This document shows, one piece after another, positions 26,211-34,680 of a stretch of 64,000 nt of DNA. The stretch is taken from NCBI RefSeq assembly GCF_030408815.1, contig NZ_CP047355.1, positions 1,364,001 through 1,428,000 of the forward strand, in the 5' to 3' direction. This stretch comes from Corynebacterium freiburgense. GTDB taxonomy: Bacteria > Actinomycetota > Actinomycetes > Mycobacteriales > Mycobacteriaceae. The notes under the pieces are model-generated. The model saw nothing but the letters and a program-made list of their open reading frames with translations, was not told the DNA's origin and ran no database searches. The position numbers and the translations under genes were made by a program. Position 1 is the first letter of the stretch. Every line of letters starts with the position of its first letter.

Positions 26211-27246
26211 GGGTCCAGTCCCGCACCGTGCCTACGTATTCCTCAATTAAATCCTCTAAAGTGACAATTCCAATAACCTCGCCACGTTGTCGTACTTGAG
26301 CCATATGCGCATTTCTACGGTGCATTAATTGCAGAACATCATCCAAGGTCCCAGTGCCATCGACTGTGGTTAAGGGGCGTAATGCCGAACGTGGAATGAG
26401 TTCGCCGGTTTCCGGTGAAGCCATGCGCTCAAGCATATCTTTAACGTGAATATAACCAATATATGTGTCTCCGCCAGCGGAAACCGGAAAACGCGAAAAA
26501 CCAGTTTCCTGGACCGCAGCCTCTACAGCTTGTAGCGAAACCCCACGATCAAAATGCAATACCCGAACACGATCATTTGGAATAAGCACTTCCTGAATGG
26601 ATCGTCGCTCTGAGCGTAAAGCCTTATTAAGCCGGGCGTGTTCTTCTGCATCAAGGAGGCCCTCAGAACGAGATTCAGTAATCATCGTGGCCAGTTGTTC
26701 AGGATTTACAGAAGCATCGAGCTCATCTTTTTGCTCAATACCAAACAGTTTAAGGGTGATCCGAGCCATCCAATTCATTGCCACAATTAATGGGCGAGTT
26801 ATTTTCACAAACACCATATGGGTTGGTACCAGCCACATTGCCACGGATTCTGGGCCTGCAAGAGCAATATTTTTGGGAACCATTTCACCTAATAAGATGT
26901 GCAAAAAAGTCACAATCCCTAAGGCGATTGCAAAGGACAACGGATGTAAAAGAGCATCTGGTAATCCTGCCGCATGGAATGGTCCTTCAATAATATGAGC
27001 TATAGCTGGTTCTCCAACTTTCCCCAACAGCAGTGATGCAACCGTAATGCCAAACTGGGCACCAGCCAACATCATTGAAAGATGTTCTGAAGCATAGAGC
27101 ACTTTTTTAGCGCGTGGTTTGCCTTGTGCAATTAGGGCATCAAGCCGATCTCGGCGCGAAGAAATCAATGAAAACTCCGCGCCAACAAAAAACGCATTAA
27201 CCGCGAGCAAAACAACGGCGAAAACTACCGCAGGCCAATCACTCAT
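26197..27246 (-). CDS. CNNM/CorC-type membrane protein (second of pair)
   Basis: A 349-residue protein of the hemolysin-C/CNNM family. The ATG at 27246 overlaps the upstream stop by 8 nt and is preferred over longer starts. Residues ~1-165 are the CNNM transmembrane domain (VNAFFVGAEFSLISSRRDRLD; GAQFGITVASLLLGKVGEP; LGEMVPKNIAL). Residues ~195-330 hold two CBS motifs (IPNDRVRVLHFD... and MHRRNAHMAQVRQ). CNNM proteins are linked to magnesium or sodium-coupled divalent cation transport. Unlike its partner, it ends without a CorC_HlyC domain. The tandem pair probably works together. Confidence 0.85.
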   Translation of the reverse strand: MSDWPAVVFAVVLLAVNAFFVGAEFSLISSRRDRLDALIAQGKPRAKKVLYASEHLSMMLAGAQFGITVASLLLGKVGEPAIAHIIEGPFHAAGLPDALLHPLSFAIALGIVTFLHILLGEMVPKNIALAGPESVAMWLVPTHMVFVKITRPLIVAMNWMARITLKLFGIEQKDELDASVNPEQLATMITESRSEGLLDAEEHARLNKALRSERRSIQEVLIPNDRVRVLHFDRGVSLQAVEAAVQETGFSRFPVSAGGDTYIGYIHVKDMLERMASPETGELIPRSALRPLTTVDGTGTLDDVLQLMHRRNAHMAQVRQRGEVIGIVTLEDLIEEYVGTVRDWTHEDA

Positions 27247-28621
27247 TGAATTCACTCGCTTCTTCATCAGAGATAGGGGTAAGAATGGCTCGATCGATAC
27301 GACGTCCATCCATAATGGCTACCCTTGCAACCCAACGCCCAGAAATGCCAGACTCGAATTCATCCAATGCATCTCGTTCGGTTTGTGGAAGAAGCTTTTT
27401 ATCACCTACAACAGGAATCCGACCAAGCGTAGCCATAATCAACCCACCGAAGGTTTCATAGGGTCCGTCAGGTGCAACATATCCGGTTCGCTCTCGTACA
27501 TCATCGATCCGTGCTAAACCAGAAATTTCCCAGCTAGCACCAATTTGAAGGAAATCACGTTCGGCTTCTGCGTCATCGTATTCGTCATAGACTTCGCCGA
27601 GGATCTCCTCAACAACATCCTCGATAGTTACTAAGCCAGCAGTGCCACCATACTCATCAGCAACGAGCACAATTTGTGGGCCTGCGGAACGAACCGCATT
27701 TAACACGGCATCGCCATCGAGACTGTGAGGAACCACTGGTACTGGTCGTGCCAATGTTGCAACTGATACCTCAGAGCGTCGGTCACGAGGAACGCCAAAA
27801 GCGGCCTTTACATGGACTACGCCAATCGTTTCATCGAGGTCGCCCTTAACAACGGGAAACCTAGACCTGCCGGTTTGCTGCGCTAATTCCAAAAGGTCCG
27901 TAACAGTATCGTCAACCGATAAATATTCGATTGTAGAGCGAGGCGTCATAAAATCCTCTGCAGTGGATTCGCCAAATTGCAATGATCGGTCTAATAAAGC
28001 CGCTTGAGCCTCTGTAATGGCACCATGCTGTGCGGAATTCCTTACCAGTGCACCAAGCTCTTCGGCGGACCGAGCAGAAGCTAATTCATCTGCTGGTTCT
28101 AAGCCAATTTTTCGAACCATTGCATTGGCCGTGGTATTCAGTGCACGAATAAACCAGCCGAAACAGCGATTAAAAATTCGCACCGGAATGACGGTAAAAC
28201 GAGCAGTACGTAGTGGATCAGTAATCGCCATATTTTTTGGCACCAACTCGCCATAAACCATAGAAAGCAAAGTAGCTACGATAAGTGCAAGCACTAATGC
28301 CACTGCCGGGGCGGTGGATTGGCCAAGGCCGATAAACTCCAAAAGCGGGGTGAAATATTGGGCCAAAATTGGTTCGGCAAGGAATCCAGTGGCAAGTGTT
28401 GTAATAGTAATGCCAAGCTGTGCTCCAGAAAGTTCAAACGACAAATTATTATGAGCTGCTTGAACTGCTTTAGCTTTAGCATCACCGTGCGAAGCGACGT
28501 GATTATCGATCACGGATCGTTCTAGGCCGGTAAGAGCGAATTCGATCGCAACAAAAAATCCAGTTCCTGCGGTTAAAGCTATAAAACCGAGGAGAGAAAT
28601 AATACTTAACGCGATGTCCAT
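27239..28621 (-). CDS. CNNM/CorC-type membrane protein with C-terminal CorC domain
   Basis: A 460-residue protein with four N-terminal hydrophobic stretches (FFVAIEFALTGLERS; GAQLGITITTLATGFLAEP; GELVPKNMAIT), two CBS domains (MTPRSTIEYLSVDDTV; VLVADEYGGTAGLVTIEDVVEEILGE) and a C-terminal CorC_HlyC domain (residues ~370-440, with YETFGGLIMATLGRIPVVGDK). It belongs to the divalent-cation transport/efflux CNNM family. It precedes the shorter paralogue with overlapping reading frames, a pairing usual for Actinobacteria. A cation role is inferred from the family. Confidence 0.9.
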   Translation of the reverse strand: MDIALSIISLLGFIALTAGTGFFVAIEFALTGLERSVIDNHVASHGDAKAKAVQAAHNNLSFELSGAQLGITITTLATGFLAEPILAQYFTPLLEFIGLGQSTAPAVALVLALIVATLLSMVYGELVPKNMAITDPLRTARFTVIPVRIFNRCFGWFIRALNTTANAMVRKIGLEPADELASARSAEELGALVRNSAQHGAITEAQAALLDRSLQFGESTAEDFMTPRSTIEYLSVDDTVTDLLELAQQTGRSRFPVVKGDLDETIGVVHVKAAFGVPRDRRSEVSVATLARPVPVVPHSLDGDAVLNAVRSAGPQIVLVADEYGGTAGLVTIEDVVEEILGEVYDEYDDAEAERDFLQIGASWEISGLARIDDVRERTGYVAPDGPYETFGGLIMATLGRIPVVGDKKLLPQTERDALDEFESGISGRWVARVAIMDGRRIDRAILTPISDEEASEFNE

Positions 28622-28632
28622 AATTTGAAGTG

Positions 28633-29874
28633 CTATCGGCTCCTACGGCGGGACGAACGGGGTTTTCGGTGATGCGTATTGTGCGCTTTTGGCCTGTGGG
28701 TGTCAATAGGCTTTCCAGGCGGGCGTCGTGCGCCGGTAAGTTCCCGCAATTGACGGGAATTTGGGGTGACCCTGACGATTTCTGGGGTAATTCCGGCTTG
28801 CTGAAACATTCGCGAAACCTGGGGGATATCGTTATCAGTGACCAGTGTGACCACAGTGCCACTTGCGCCAGCACGGGCGGTGCGACCGGCGCGGTGAATA
28901 TATGCTGTGGGGTCGGCAGGCGGTTGAATATGAACCACTAGCGAAATATCAGAAATATCGATTCCGCGGGCGGCAATATCGGTAGCAATCAGTACATTGG
29001 CGTGGCCTTGGGTAAATGCATTGAGTATTTCCGTGCGGGAAACTTGTCCTTTATTACCATGCAAACCGGTGGCTGAAATACCAAGATTGTGCAGTCGCTT
29101 TACGAGCCTATCTACGCTGTGCCGAGTCCGCGTAAACATCAGTGTTTTGCCTGGCCGTGCCGCTATTTGAGCAATGATTTCTCGATGTGCTTCGCGGTCA
29201 CCTACATGTAATTGGAGGTGACGCATAGGTTGCGGTGTAGTTGTAGGGGTGGTGACTGTATGTGTTGCCGGAGAATGCAAATACGTTTCTGCCAAAGCTT
29301 CAACATTGGAATCAAGAGTTGCAGAAAAAAGTAAGCGCTGCCCCGATGGAAGCTGGTCTAGAATGGATCGAGTCTGTGGTAGAAATCCGACATCGGTCAT
29401 TTGATCGCATTCATCGATAACCAAGATATCTACGGCATCCAAATGCAAGCTGCGCTGTCGCATAAGGTCAATAGCTCGTCCAGGAGTGGCAATGAGCACA
29501 TCAACTGGCGTGGCCATAAAACGAATATCGCGATGAATACTTACACCACCAACAACTGCCAAAGTTCGCAATCCAACAGCGGCAGCGAGGGCGTCGATAC
29601 GTTCGTGGATTTGTAAGGCTAATTCCCGGGTAGGGGTAAGGACCAGGCAGCGTGGATGTCTCGGGCGCGATGGTGCCCCAGCAAGGTGTGCCAAAATCGG
29701 CAGGGCAAAAGCCAAGGTTTTACCGGAACCAGTGGGGGCCTGTGCGAGAATATCGCTGCCGGTAAGCGCGTCTGGAATTGTGGCTACCTGGATCGCGGAA
29801 GGACTGGAAAAACCTTGCCTTCGGAGTTCCTGAAGGATCGATACAGGTAATCCCAAATCCTTAAATGTAGTCAT
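28633..29874 (-). CDS. DEAD-box RNA helicase
   Basis: A 413-residue superfamily 2 RNA helicase. The Q motif is near 23-30, motif I APTGSGKT at 46-53, Ia PTRELALQ, motif II is DECD at 154-157 rather than DEAD, motif III SAT, and motif VI HRAGRTARAG. The C-terminus is a short basic Arg/Lys/His tail. DECD variants are found among normal DEAD-box ATPases, so activity is expected. Likely roles are ribosome assembly or mRNA turnover. It ends 11 nt before the CNNM gene, on the same strand. Confidence 0.9.
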   Translation of the reverse strand: MTTFKDLGLPVSILQELRRQGFSSPSAIQVATIPDALTGSDILAQAPTGSGKTLAFALPILAHLAGAPSRPRHPRCLVLTPTRELALQIHERIDALAAAVGLRTLAVVGGVSIHRDIRFMATPVDVLIATPGRAIDLMRQRSLHLDAVDILVIDECDQMTDVGFLPQTRSILDQLPSGQRLLFSATLDSNVEALAETYLHSPATHTVTTPTTTPQPMRHLQLHVGDREAHREIIAQIAARPGKTLMFTRTRHSVDRLVKRLHNLGISATGLHGNKGQVSRTEILNAFTQGHANVLIATDIAARGIDISDISLVVHIQPPADPTAYIHRAGRTARAGASGTVVTLVTDNDIPQVSRMFQQAGITPEIVRVTPNSRQLRELTGARRPPGKPIDTHRPKAHNTHHRKPRSSRRRSR

Positions 29875-29891
29875 CGTTGATGACAGGGTCC

Positions 29892-31328
29892 TTACACCTC
29901 TATTTCACTACGATCGCCGTTCCACAAAGTGTGGAAACTTCCCGGACGATCAATGCGTTCGTAAGTATGTGCGCCAAAGAAGTCGCGTTGACCTTGAATC
30001 AATGCGGCCGGGAGACGTGATGCACGCAAGCTATCATAGTACGACAATGATGAGGTAAATACTGGCACCGGCAAACCGGCGGCGGTGGCCACAATTACTA
30101 CCCGACGCCAGGAATCGATAAGTTGTTCAAGCTCGCCTTTAAAATATGGATCGAGCAACAGTGATTCCACCTCAGAGTTGGTGTTATAGGCATCAACGAT
30201 TCGGTTTAAAAACTTTGCCCGGATAATGCAGCCATCGCGCCAAATTGTAGCGAGATCCCGTGGGTCAATATCCCAATTATGTTCTTTGGAGCCGGCTTGA
30301 ATTTGATCGAAACCTTGGGCGTATGCAACGAGCTTGGAAGCGTAGAGGGCACGGCGAACATCTTCAATAAATTGGGTGCGATCACCGGTGAACTCTTCGA
30401 GCTTTCCAGAAGGCAATATGTCAACTGTGGCGGCTCGCTGTGTTCGAGCTCCAGAAAGCGCACGAGCGAATACAGCTTCACCAATACCAGTGGTTGGGAT
30501 GCCAAGATCTAATGCAGATTTTACGGTCCACCGGCCGGTGCCCTTTTGCCCAGCGGAATCCACGATTACATCAATCAGTGGTTTACCAGTCTCCGCGTCC
30601 ACCTGTGAAAGCACCTCAGCGGTAATGCCAACTAGATATGAATCCAAATCGCCGGTGTTCCATTCACGGAACACTTCAGCGATTTCGCTGGGGGTCATAC
30701 CAGCGGCATATCGGAGTAGATGATAGGCCTCTCCAATAACCTGCATATCGGCGTATTCAATGCCATTGTGCACCATTTTCACAAAGTGGCCAGCTCCATC
30801 TGGGCCAATATGGGTGCAACATGGGACTCCATCTACCTTGGCGGAAATCGATTCCAGGATAGGGCCTAATGATGCATATGATTCTGCAGGTCCGCCGGGC
30901 ATAATCGAAGGACCGTTGAGGGCGCCTTCTTCACCGCCGGAAATACCAGCACCAACAAAGTGCAAACCGCGTTCCCGCATGGCAGCTTCTCGGCGAATTG
31001 TGTCGGTGTACAGTGCATTGCCACCGTCGATAATAATATCGCCGTCATCCATGGCGTCGGCTAATTGTTCGATTACGGCATCGGTAGCAGCTCCGGCTTG
31101 GACCATAATCAATGCGCGACGTGGGCGCTCTAGTGCGGCAACAAAGTCCTGGATAGTTTCCGCGGGGATAAAGTTTCCTTGATCGCCGTAATTCGAAATA
31201 AAGTCTTCGGTTTTAGCAAAGCTGCGGTTATACACCGCGACGGTGTAGCCTCGACGAGCGAAATTCCGAGCAATGCTGGAGCCCATTACTGCAAGGCCTA
31301 CAACGCCTATTTGAGCGATAGAAGTCAT
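29892..31328 (-). CDS. gnd: 6-phosphogluconate dehydrogenase, decarboxylating
   Basis: A 478-residue enzyme of the oxidative pentose phosphate pathway that converts 6-phosphogluconate to ribulose 5-phosphate with NADP+. The dinucleotide-binding GLAVMGSSIARNFARRGY is at 8-26, the substrate segment FVGAGISGGEEGA at ~126, KMVHNGIEYADMQ at ~183, and the C-terminal RDFFGAHTYER. The length is that of the long NADP+ form. Position next to the helicase and thioesterase agrees with C. glutamicum. Confidence 0.95.
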   Translation of the reverse strand: MTSIAQIGVVGLAVMGSSIARNFARRGYTVAVYNRSFAKTEDFISNYGDQGNFIPAETIQDFVAALERPRRALIMVQAGAATDAVIEQLADAMDDGDIIIDGGNALYTDTIRREAAMRERGLHFVGAGISGGEEGALNGPSIMPGGPAESYASLGPILESISAKVDGVPCCTHIGPDGAGHFVKMVHNGIEYADMQVIGEAYHLLRYAAGMTPSEIAEVFREWNTGDLDSYLVGITAEVLSQVDAETGKPLIDVIVDSAGQKGTGRWTVKSALDLGIPTTGIGEAVFARALSGARTQRAATVDILPSGKLEEFTGDRTQFIEDVRRALYASKLVAYAQGFDQIQAGSKEHNWDIDPRDLATIWRDGCIIRAKFLNRIVDAYNTNSEVESLLLDPYFKGELEQLIDSWRRVVIVATAAGLPVPVFTSSLSYYDSLRASRLPAALIQGQRDFFGAHTYERIDRPGSFHTLWNGDRSEIEV

Positions 31329-31369
31329 GGTTCCATATCGTACCCTGTGCGCCGCGTATAGTGCCCTTT

Positions 31370-31804
31370 ATGGATATTGAGCAGCTAGTACGCACTCTTG
31401 AACAAGGGCCACTTTCAAACGAAGCTTTAGCAGAATTGAATGCGAACAATACTGGGATGGATGCGACCCTCGGCATCGTGTACACCAGTATCTCCCGTAC
31501 TGGAGTAAGTGCGGAAATTAAAATAACACCGGCGGTGCTTCAACCTTTTGGTATTGTGCACGGAGGATTGTATTCCGCTATTGGTGAGTCTATAGGGTCA
31601 TTTGCGGGCGTATTAGCTGCGGGAGCGCCGGTGGCCGGAATCAGCAATTCCACAAGTTTTTTGCGTCCCGCGTCGTCAGGCACGATTAAGGCTACTTCCC
31701 GGCCCGTACATTTAGGTTCCTCAACTCAACTCTGGGAGATCACCTGCAAGTTGGATGGGAAAATCCTTGCAACAACATCACTGCGAACAATGATAATGGG
31801 CTAG
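31370..31804 (+). CDS. PaaI-type hotdog thioesterase
   Basis: A 144-residue hotdog-fold acyl-CoA thioesterase. The active-site segment LQPFGIVHGGLYSAIGESIGS carries the conserved HGG and Glu of the PaaI/YbgC-like family; the late ATSRPVHLGSSTQLWEI strand is also typical. ATG 31370 is used; a GTG nine bases upstream is an alternative. It is divergent from gnd with a very short shared intergenic region, so promoters must overlap. Substrate unknown; 1,4-dihydroxy-2-naphthoyl-CoA or aromatic acyl-CoA are family options. Confidence 0.85.
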   Translation: MDIEQLVRTLEQGPLSNEALAELNANNTGMDATLGIVYTSISRTGVSAEIKITPAVLQPFGIVHGGLYSAIGESIGSFAGVLAAGAPVAGISNSTSFLRPASSGTIKATSRPVHLGSSTQLWEITCKLDGKILATTSLRTMIMG

Positions 31805-31862
31805 AAATTTTCCATCTTTCCGATGATGCATATAAGTCGGCCTTCCGGCAGCATCAATAGGT

Positions 31863-33233
31863 ATGAAAGAAATTCAGGTAGCTGCCAGGAATCACATTTC
31901 CCAATGGCGGCTATTCCTTCTTTTAGGAACATCCCCAATCCTAGTCGTGCTGGATACTGCCGTTTTGGCAGCTATGCTACCTGAAATAGCGGGCGAGTTT
32001 TCTATTGATGTGCAAGCGGCCTACCACGCTGCAGTGGTTTTCAGCGCTATTTGTTTACCGTGTTTATTTAGTGGCCCGTGGTTAGTGCAGAGATTTTCAC
32101 AATCACTGCTTTGTTTCATAAGTGCCACGCTTTTTTGTCTAGCGACGGCAATTGCTGCACTTTCCCAAACAATCGCAATACTTGCTATTGGAAAAGGTAT
32201 GCAAGGGATTGCGGTTGCAATACTGCTTGCTGTTTGTTGCGGTGCCTTAGGTGAACTTCAACCACGTTGCACTCATGTACAGATGCTTGGGAATATTGCT
32301 GCCGCAGCTAGTTGTGCTGTGTTTGTGGGAATTAGTTTAGCATCGGCGGCAATCAGAATGGGCAATTGGCGTTTCTCGTTTTGGGCAGAAGCATGTGTAT
32401 ATTGCCTGGTTGTGGCTGTTTTATTGAGAAATCTCCCAGATGCTCAGCCAAAAGCGAAAGGACGCTTTGATAGTTGCGGTCTGGCGCTATTTACACTGGG
32501 ATTTTGCGGGCTACTTTTCGGGATTATTTATACCAATATCACATTGGCTTTAATTGGATGTCTGGCATTCTTGGCGTTTGTAGTATGGGAACGCTTACGG
32601 TTGCACCACCAGAAGTCCGTACTAATTGATATTGCAAAGATTCGAATCAGCACTGCGAGCTGGAAATACTGTGCGGTATTACTTACTAGTATTGGTCGAT
32701 TCGGTTTTATATGGGTTTTGCCTTTTACGGCTACAGGATTTTACCCCGAGCTCGTCGTCGTCATGTTGGCAGCAATTTGTTCACCCGCAATATTTAGGTT
32801 TTTTGCACCCTGGTTGGCCGGAGTAAGGGCCGTTATTATCGGCTGCGCATTCCAGGGGACTGCGGTATTGATACTGATATTTGGTGCTAACCAACAGCAG
32901 GATGGATTATGGAGTGCTTTTACATTGGGGCTCGTTAGTTTCGGTGGTGGTTGTGTTTCCGCCTACCTTGACGACCTTATTGATCCTCGTCGCACTCCTG
33001 ATACTCCAGATCGTCATGTTTTCCGGCACATTTTCCAGTGGGTTTTAGGTGTTTCTTTTGGAGCTGCAGTGGTCAGTGCATTGGAAAATACCGTCTTGAC
33101 AACTCTTTTTATTGTGCCAGCTGTAAGCCTCTATACCTATACAGCAATCATTCTTACGTCCTGCACATATGTGGGTGTTGGCATCATTATTATGGTGCGA
33201 CGGTACAGTGACGTACATGCCTACATGGAATGA
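31863..33233 (+). CDS. MFS transporter (DHA2-like)
   Basis: A 456-residue membrane protein with 12-14 predicted hydrophobic helices. The N-terminal helix has SPILVVLDTAVLAAMLPEIAGEF, similar to the D1 motif of DHA2-type drug/H+ antiporters, with a GKGMQGIAVAILLAV loop analogous to the family C motif region. Downstream the methyltransferase start lies inside its final codons, so the two are coupled. The substrate cannot be deduced; export of a small organic compound is likely. Confidence 0.75.
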   Translation: MKEIQVAARNHISQWRLFLLLGTSPILVVLDTAVLAAMLPEIAGEFSIDVQAAYHAAVVFSAICLPCLFSGPWLVQRFSQSLLCFISATLFCLATAIAALSQTIAILAIGKGMQGIAVAILLAVCCGALGELQPRCTHVQMLGNIAAAASCAVFVGISLASAAIRMGNWRFSFWAEACVYCLVVAVLLRNLPDAQPKAKGRFDSCGLALFTLGFCGLLFGIIYTNITLALIGCLAFLAFVVWERLRLHHQKSVLIDIAKIRISTASWKYCAVLLTSIGRFGFIWVLPFTATGFYPELVVVMLAAICSPAIFRFFAPWLAGVRAVIIGCAFQGTAVLILIFGANQQQDGLWSAFTLGLVSFGGGCVSAYLDDLIDPRRTPDTPDRHVFRHIFQWVLGVSFGAAVVSALENTVLTTLFIVPAVSLYTYTAIILTSCTYVGVGIIIMVRRYSDVHAYME

Positions 33234-33798
33234 AATTCTCTCCAGAAACCCACAGCATTCAGAATTTTATGCGCAACGATGGCGAAACTTCGTTGCGGAG
33301 GGCAAGGATATAGATGGGGAAGCGCGGCTTATCGACGCCCTAGCCCCACGCAATGCACGTATCCTTGATGCTGGCTGTGGTACTGGCCGAGTTGGCGGCT
33401 ATCTTGCCAAGAGCGGACACCATGTTGTTGGTGTAGACCTTGACCCAATACTTATCGGATACGCTCGCAAAGACTTTCCAGAATGTCAATGGGAAGTAGG
33501 TGATCTTTGTAAAGGGGAAATTCCTGGCGATACCTACGACGTGATAGTTTCTGCTGGCAATGTTATGGGTTTCTTGCCGGTGGAGGGACGTATACCTGCA
33601 TTGCAAGCACACGCTGACCACCTTGCAGAAAATGGCAGATTGGTTATCGGTTTTGGTGCGGGTAGAGGCTGGTCGTTTCAAGAATTTCTTCAAGATGCCG
33701 CGAGTGTTGGGTTAAAGCCTTCACTGCTGCTCTCTACGTGGGATCTGCAACCATTTCAGCAAGACTCAGAATTTCTCGTAGCAATTTTTAAGAAATAA
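33217..33798 (+). CDS. Class I SAM-dependent methyltransferase
   Basis: About 193 residues from ATG 33217 (a GTG at 33208 gives three more; neither has a strong ribosome site). SAM motif I is ARILDAGCGTGRVGGYLAK, followed by VVGVDLDP and a motif-II-like YDVIVSAGNVMGF. It overlaps the end of the MFS gene, which indicates translational coupling. Small cytoplasmic methyltransferase; substrate unknown. Confidence 0.85.
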   Translation: MPTWNEILSRNPQHSEFYAQRWRNFVAEGKDIDGEARLIDALAPRNARILDAGCGTGRVGGYLAKSGHHVVGVDLDPILIGYARKDFPECQWEVGDLCKGEIPGDTYDVIVSAGNVMGFLPVEGRIPALQAHADHLAENGRLVIGFGAGRGWSFQEFLQDAASVGLKPSLLLSTWDLQPFQQDSEFLVAIFKK

Positions 33799-33819
33799 AG
33801 TAATCACCTCTGGAAACGC

Positions 33820-33851
33820 AAAAGCCTCGCCACCGTCGTGGCGAGGCTTTT
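33820..33851. terminator. Bidirectional terminator
   Basis: A perfect 14-bp stem, AAAAGCCTCGCCAC paired with GTGGCGAGGCTTTT, with loop CGTC. T-runs occur on both strands, so it stops the methyltransferase on plus and could stop the micro-ORF transcript on minus. Confidence 0.9.
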
Positions 33852-33932
33852 CTCTGTATTTCAACAGTGCTTGAGTCCTCGGCTTTTTCGTCTCATGCTG
33901 AGATGAAAGGACTCATGCTGTGATTGGTGTTT

Positions 33933-34031
33933 TTAGAGGAATACCACCGGGATCATCGGGAACCAGGAGAACAAGTCAAATGCGCTCGAGGTTAATGGCA
34001 GTACCCAGTCAAACAGTCCAAAATAGCTCAC
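33933..34031 (-). CDS. Candidate 32-aa hydrophobic small protein
   Basis: A GTG-initiated frame of 32 codons on the minus strand, preceded at 8 nt by GAAAGG. The product is rich in Phe, Trp, Leu and Pro, beginning MSYFGLFDWVLPLTSSAF and ending in a PMIPVVFL-type hydrophobic end, with only two acidic and no basic residues. It would insert in or lie on a membrane. It starts 6 nt after the stop of another micro-ORF and is followed at ~80 nt by the bidirectional terminator. Small hydrophobic peptides of this type include corynebacterial pore peptides and toxin-like peptides, but I recognise no family. Prediction from ribosome site and context only. Confidence 0.4.
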   Translation of the reverse strand: MSYFGLFDWVLPLTSSAFDLFSWFPMIPVVFL

Positions 34032-34037
34032 AGTAAA

Positions 34038-34103
34038 TTACCTTTCACAGAGTTCCAACAAGGGCGCAGTTAACACAATACTGTGATTTCTATCGTTTTG
34101 CAT
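34038..34103 (-). CDS. Candidate 21-aa leader ORF
   Basis: An ATG frame of 21 codons on the minus strand with ACAGGAGAA immediately upstream (spacing short). It ends with a TAA that overlaps the ribosome site of the 32-codon ORF, an arrangement expected for a translationally coupled leader. The peptide (MQNDRNHSIVL...) has no recognisable family. Alternatively it is only a fortuitous reading frame. Confidence 0.3.
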   Translation of the reverse strand: MQNDRNHSIVLTAPLLELCER

Positions 34104-34680
34104 TTCTCCTGTTCAGGTGCCCTTAATTGGGAAGAGCGCAATATTCTTCCTGAAAAAAGATGAAGCGTTTTTGAGCTAATTCCTAGCCTTGGTGTAGATG
34201 GTTTACGGTGTCTGTATGGGCATAGAGTAGTCGCCACAAACCCAGTCTGTTACCTTTTTGAGATAAAGTTGGTGGCTGCCGCGGGTGTGCCTATAAAGGG
34301 GTAGCTGTATTCTCTTAAGAGAAAACTGGAGGTGTGTCCATAACAATGGACACACCTCCAGTAAAGGCACGAGTTCTCAATATTGTCACTACCGTCTACA
34401 TGGACGTTCGCTCGCTAACCATGGAAAATTGCAGTAGTATAGGCCTGACTTTAGCGAAGTTTTCGCCTCACTAAAGATTCAATATTGTTGGCTCGATACT
34501 CATCATGTTACATCTTTTGTGGGGGAAGACAACAACCAAAAAAGAAATTTTCTGTAACAATCGCAAGGAATGTGTAACACTTGGCGATATTTGGCCTATA
34601 AAGGCCGTTTGCTGAGGGATTTAGAAGTTATAAAGGCTAATTGTAAGAGTTACACTTAGGTTGTTGACTAAGTATTAGGG
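34104..34680. other. Long intergenic region without a clear gene
   Basis: Apart from the hairpin at 34326-34361 and a 14-bp palindrome TTCTCTTAAGAGAA at 34310-34323, I see no gene here. A minus-strand TATACT near 34437 could start a short RNA running into the hairpin. CTTTAG...CTAAAG around GCGAA/TTCGC near 34448-34475 is another foldback. Confidence 0.4.
34326..34361 (-). terminator. 16-bp stem hairpin with minus-strand T-run
   Basis: CTGGAGGTGTGTCCAT pairs perfectly with ATGGACACACCTCCAG around a 4-nt loop. On the minus strand it is followed by TTTTCTC, giving a strong intrinsic terminator. It lies 320 nt past the ASCH gene, too far for a usual 3' end, which hints at a separate short transcript. 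Confidence 0.65.
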
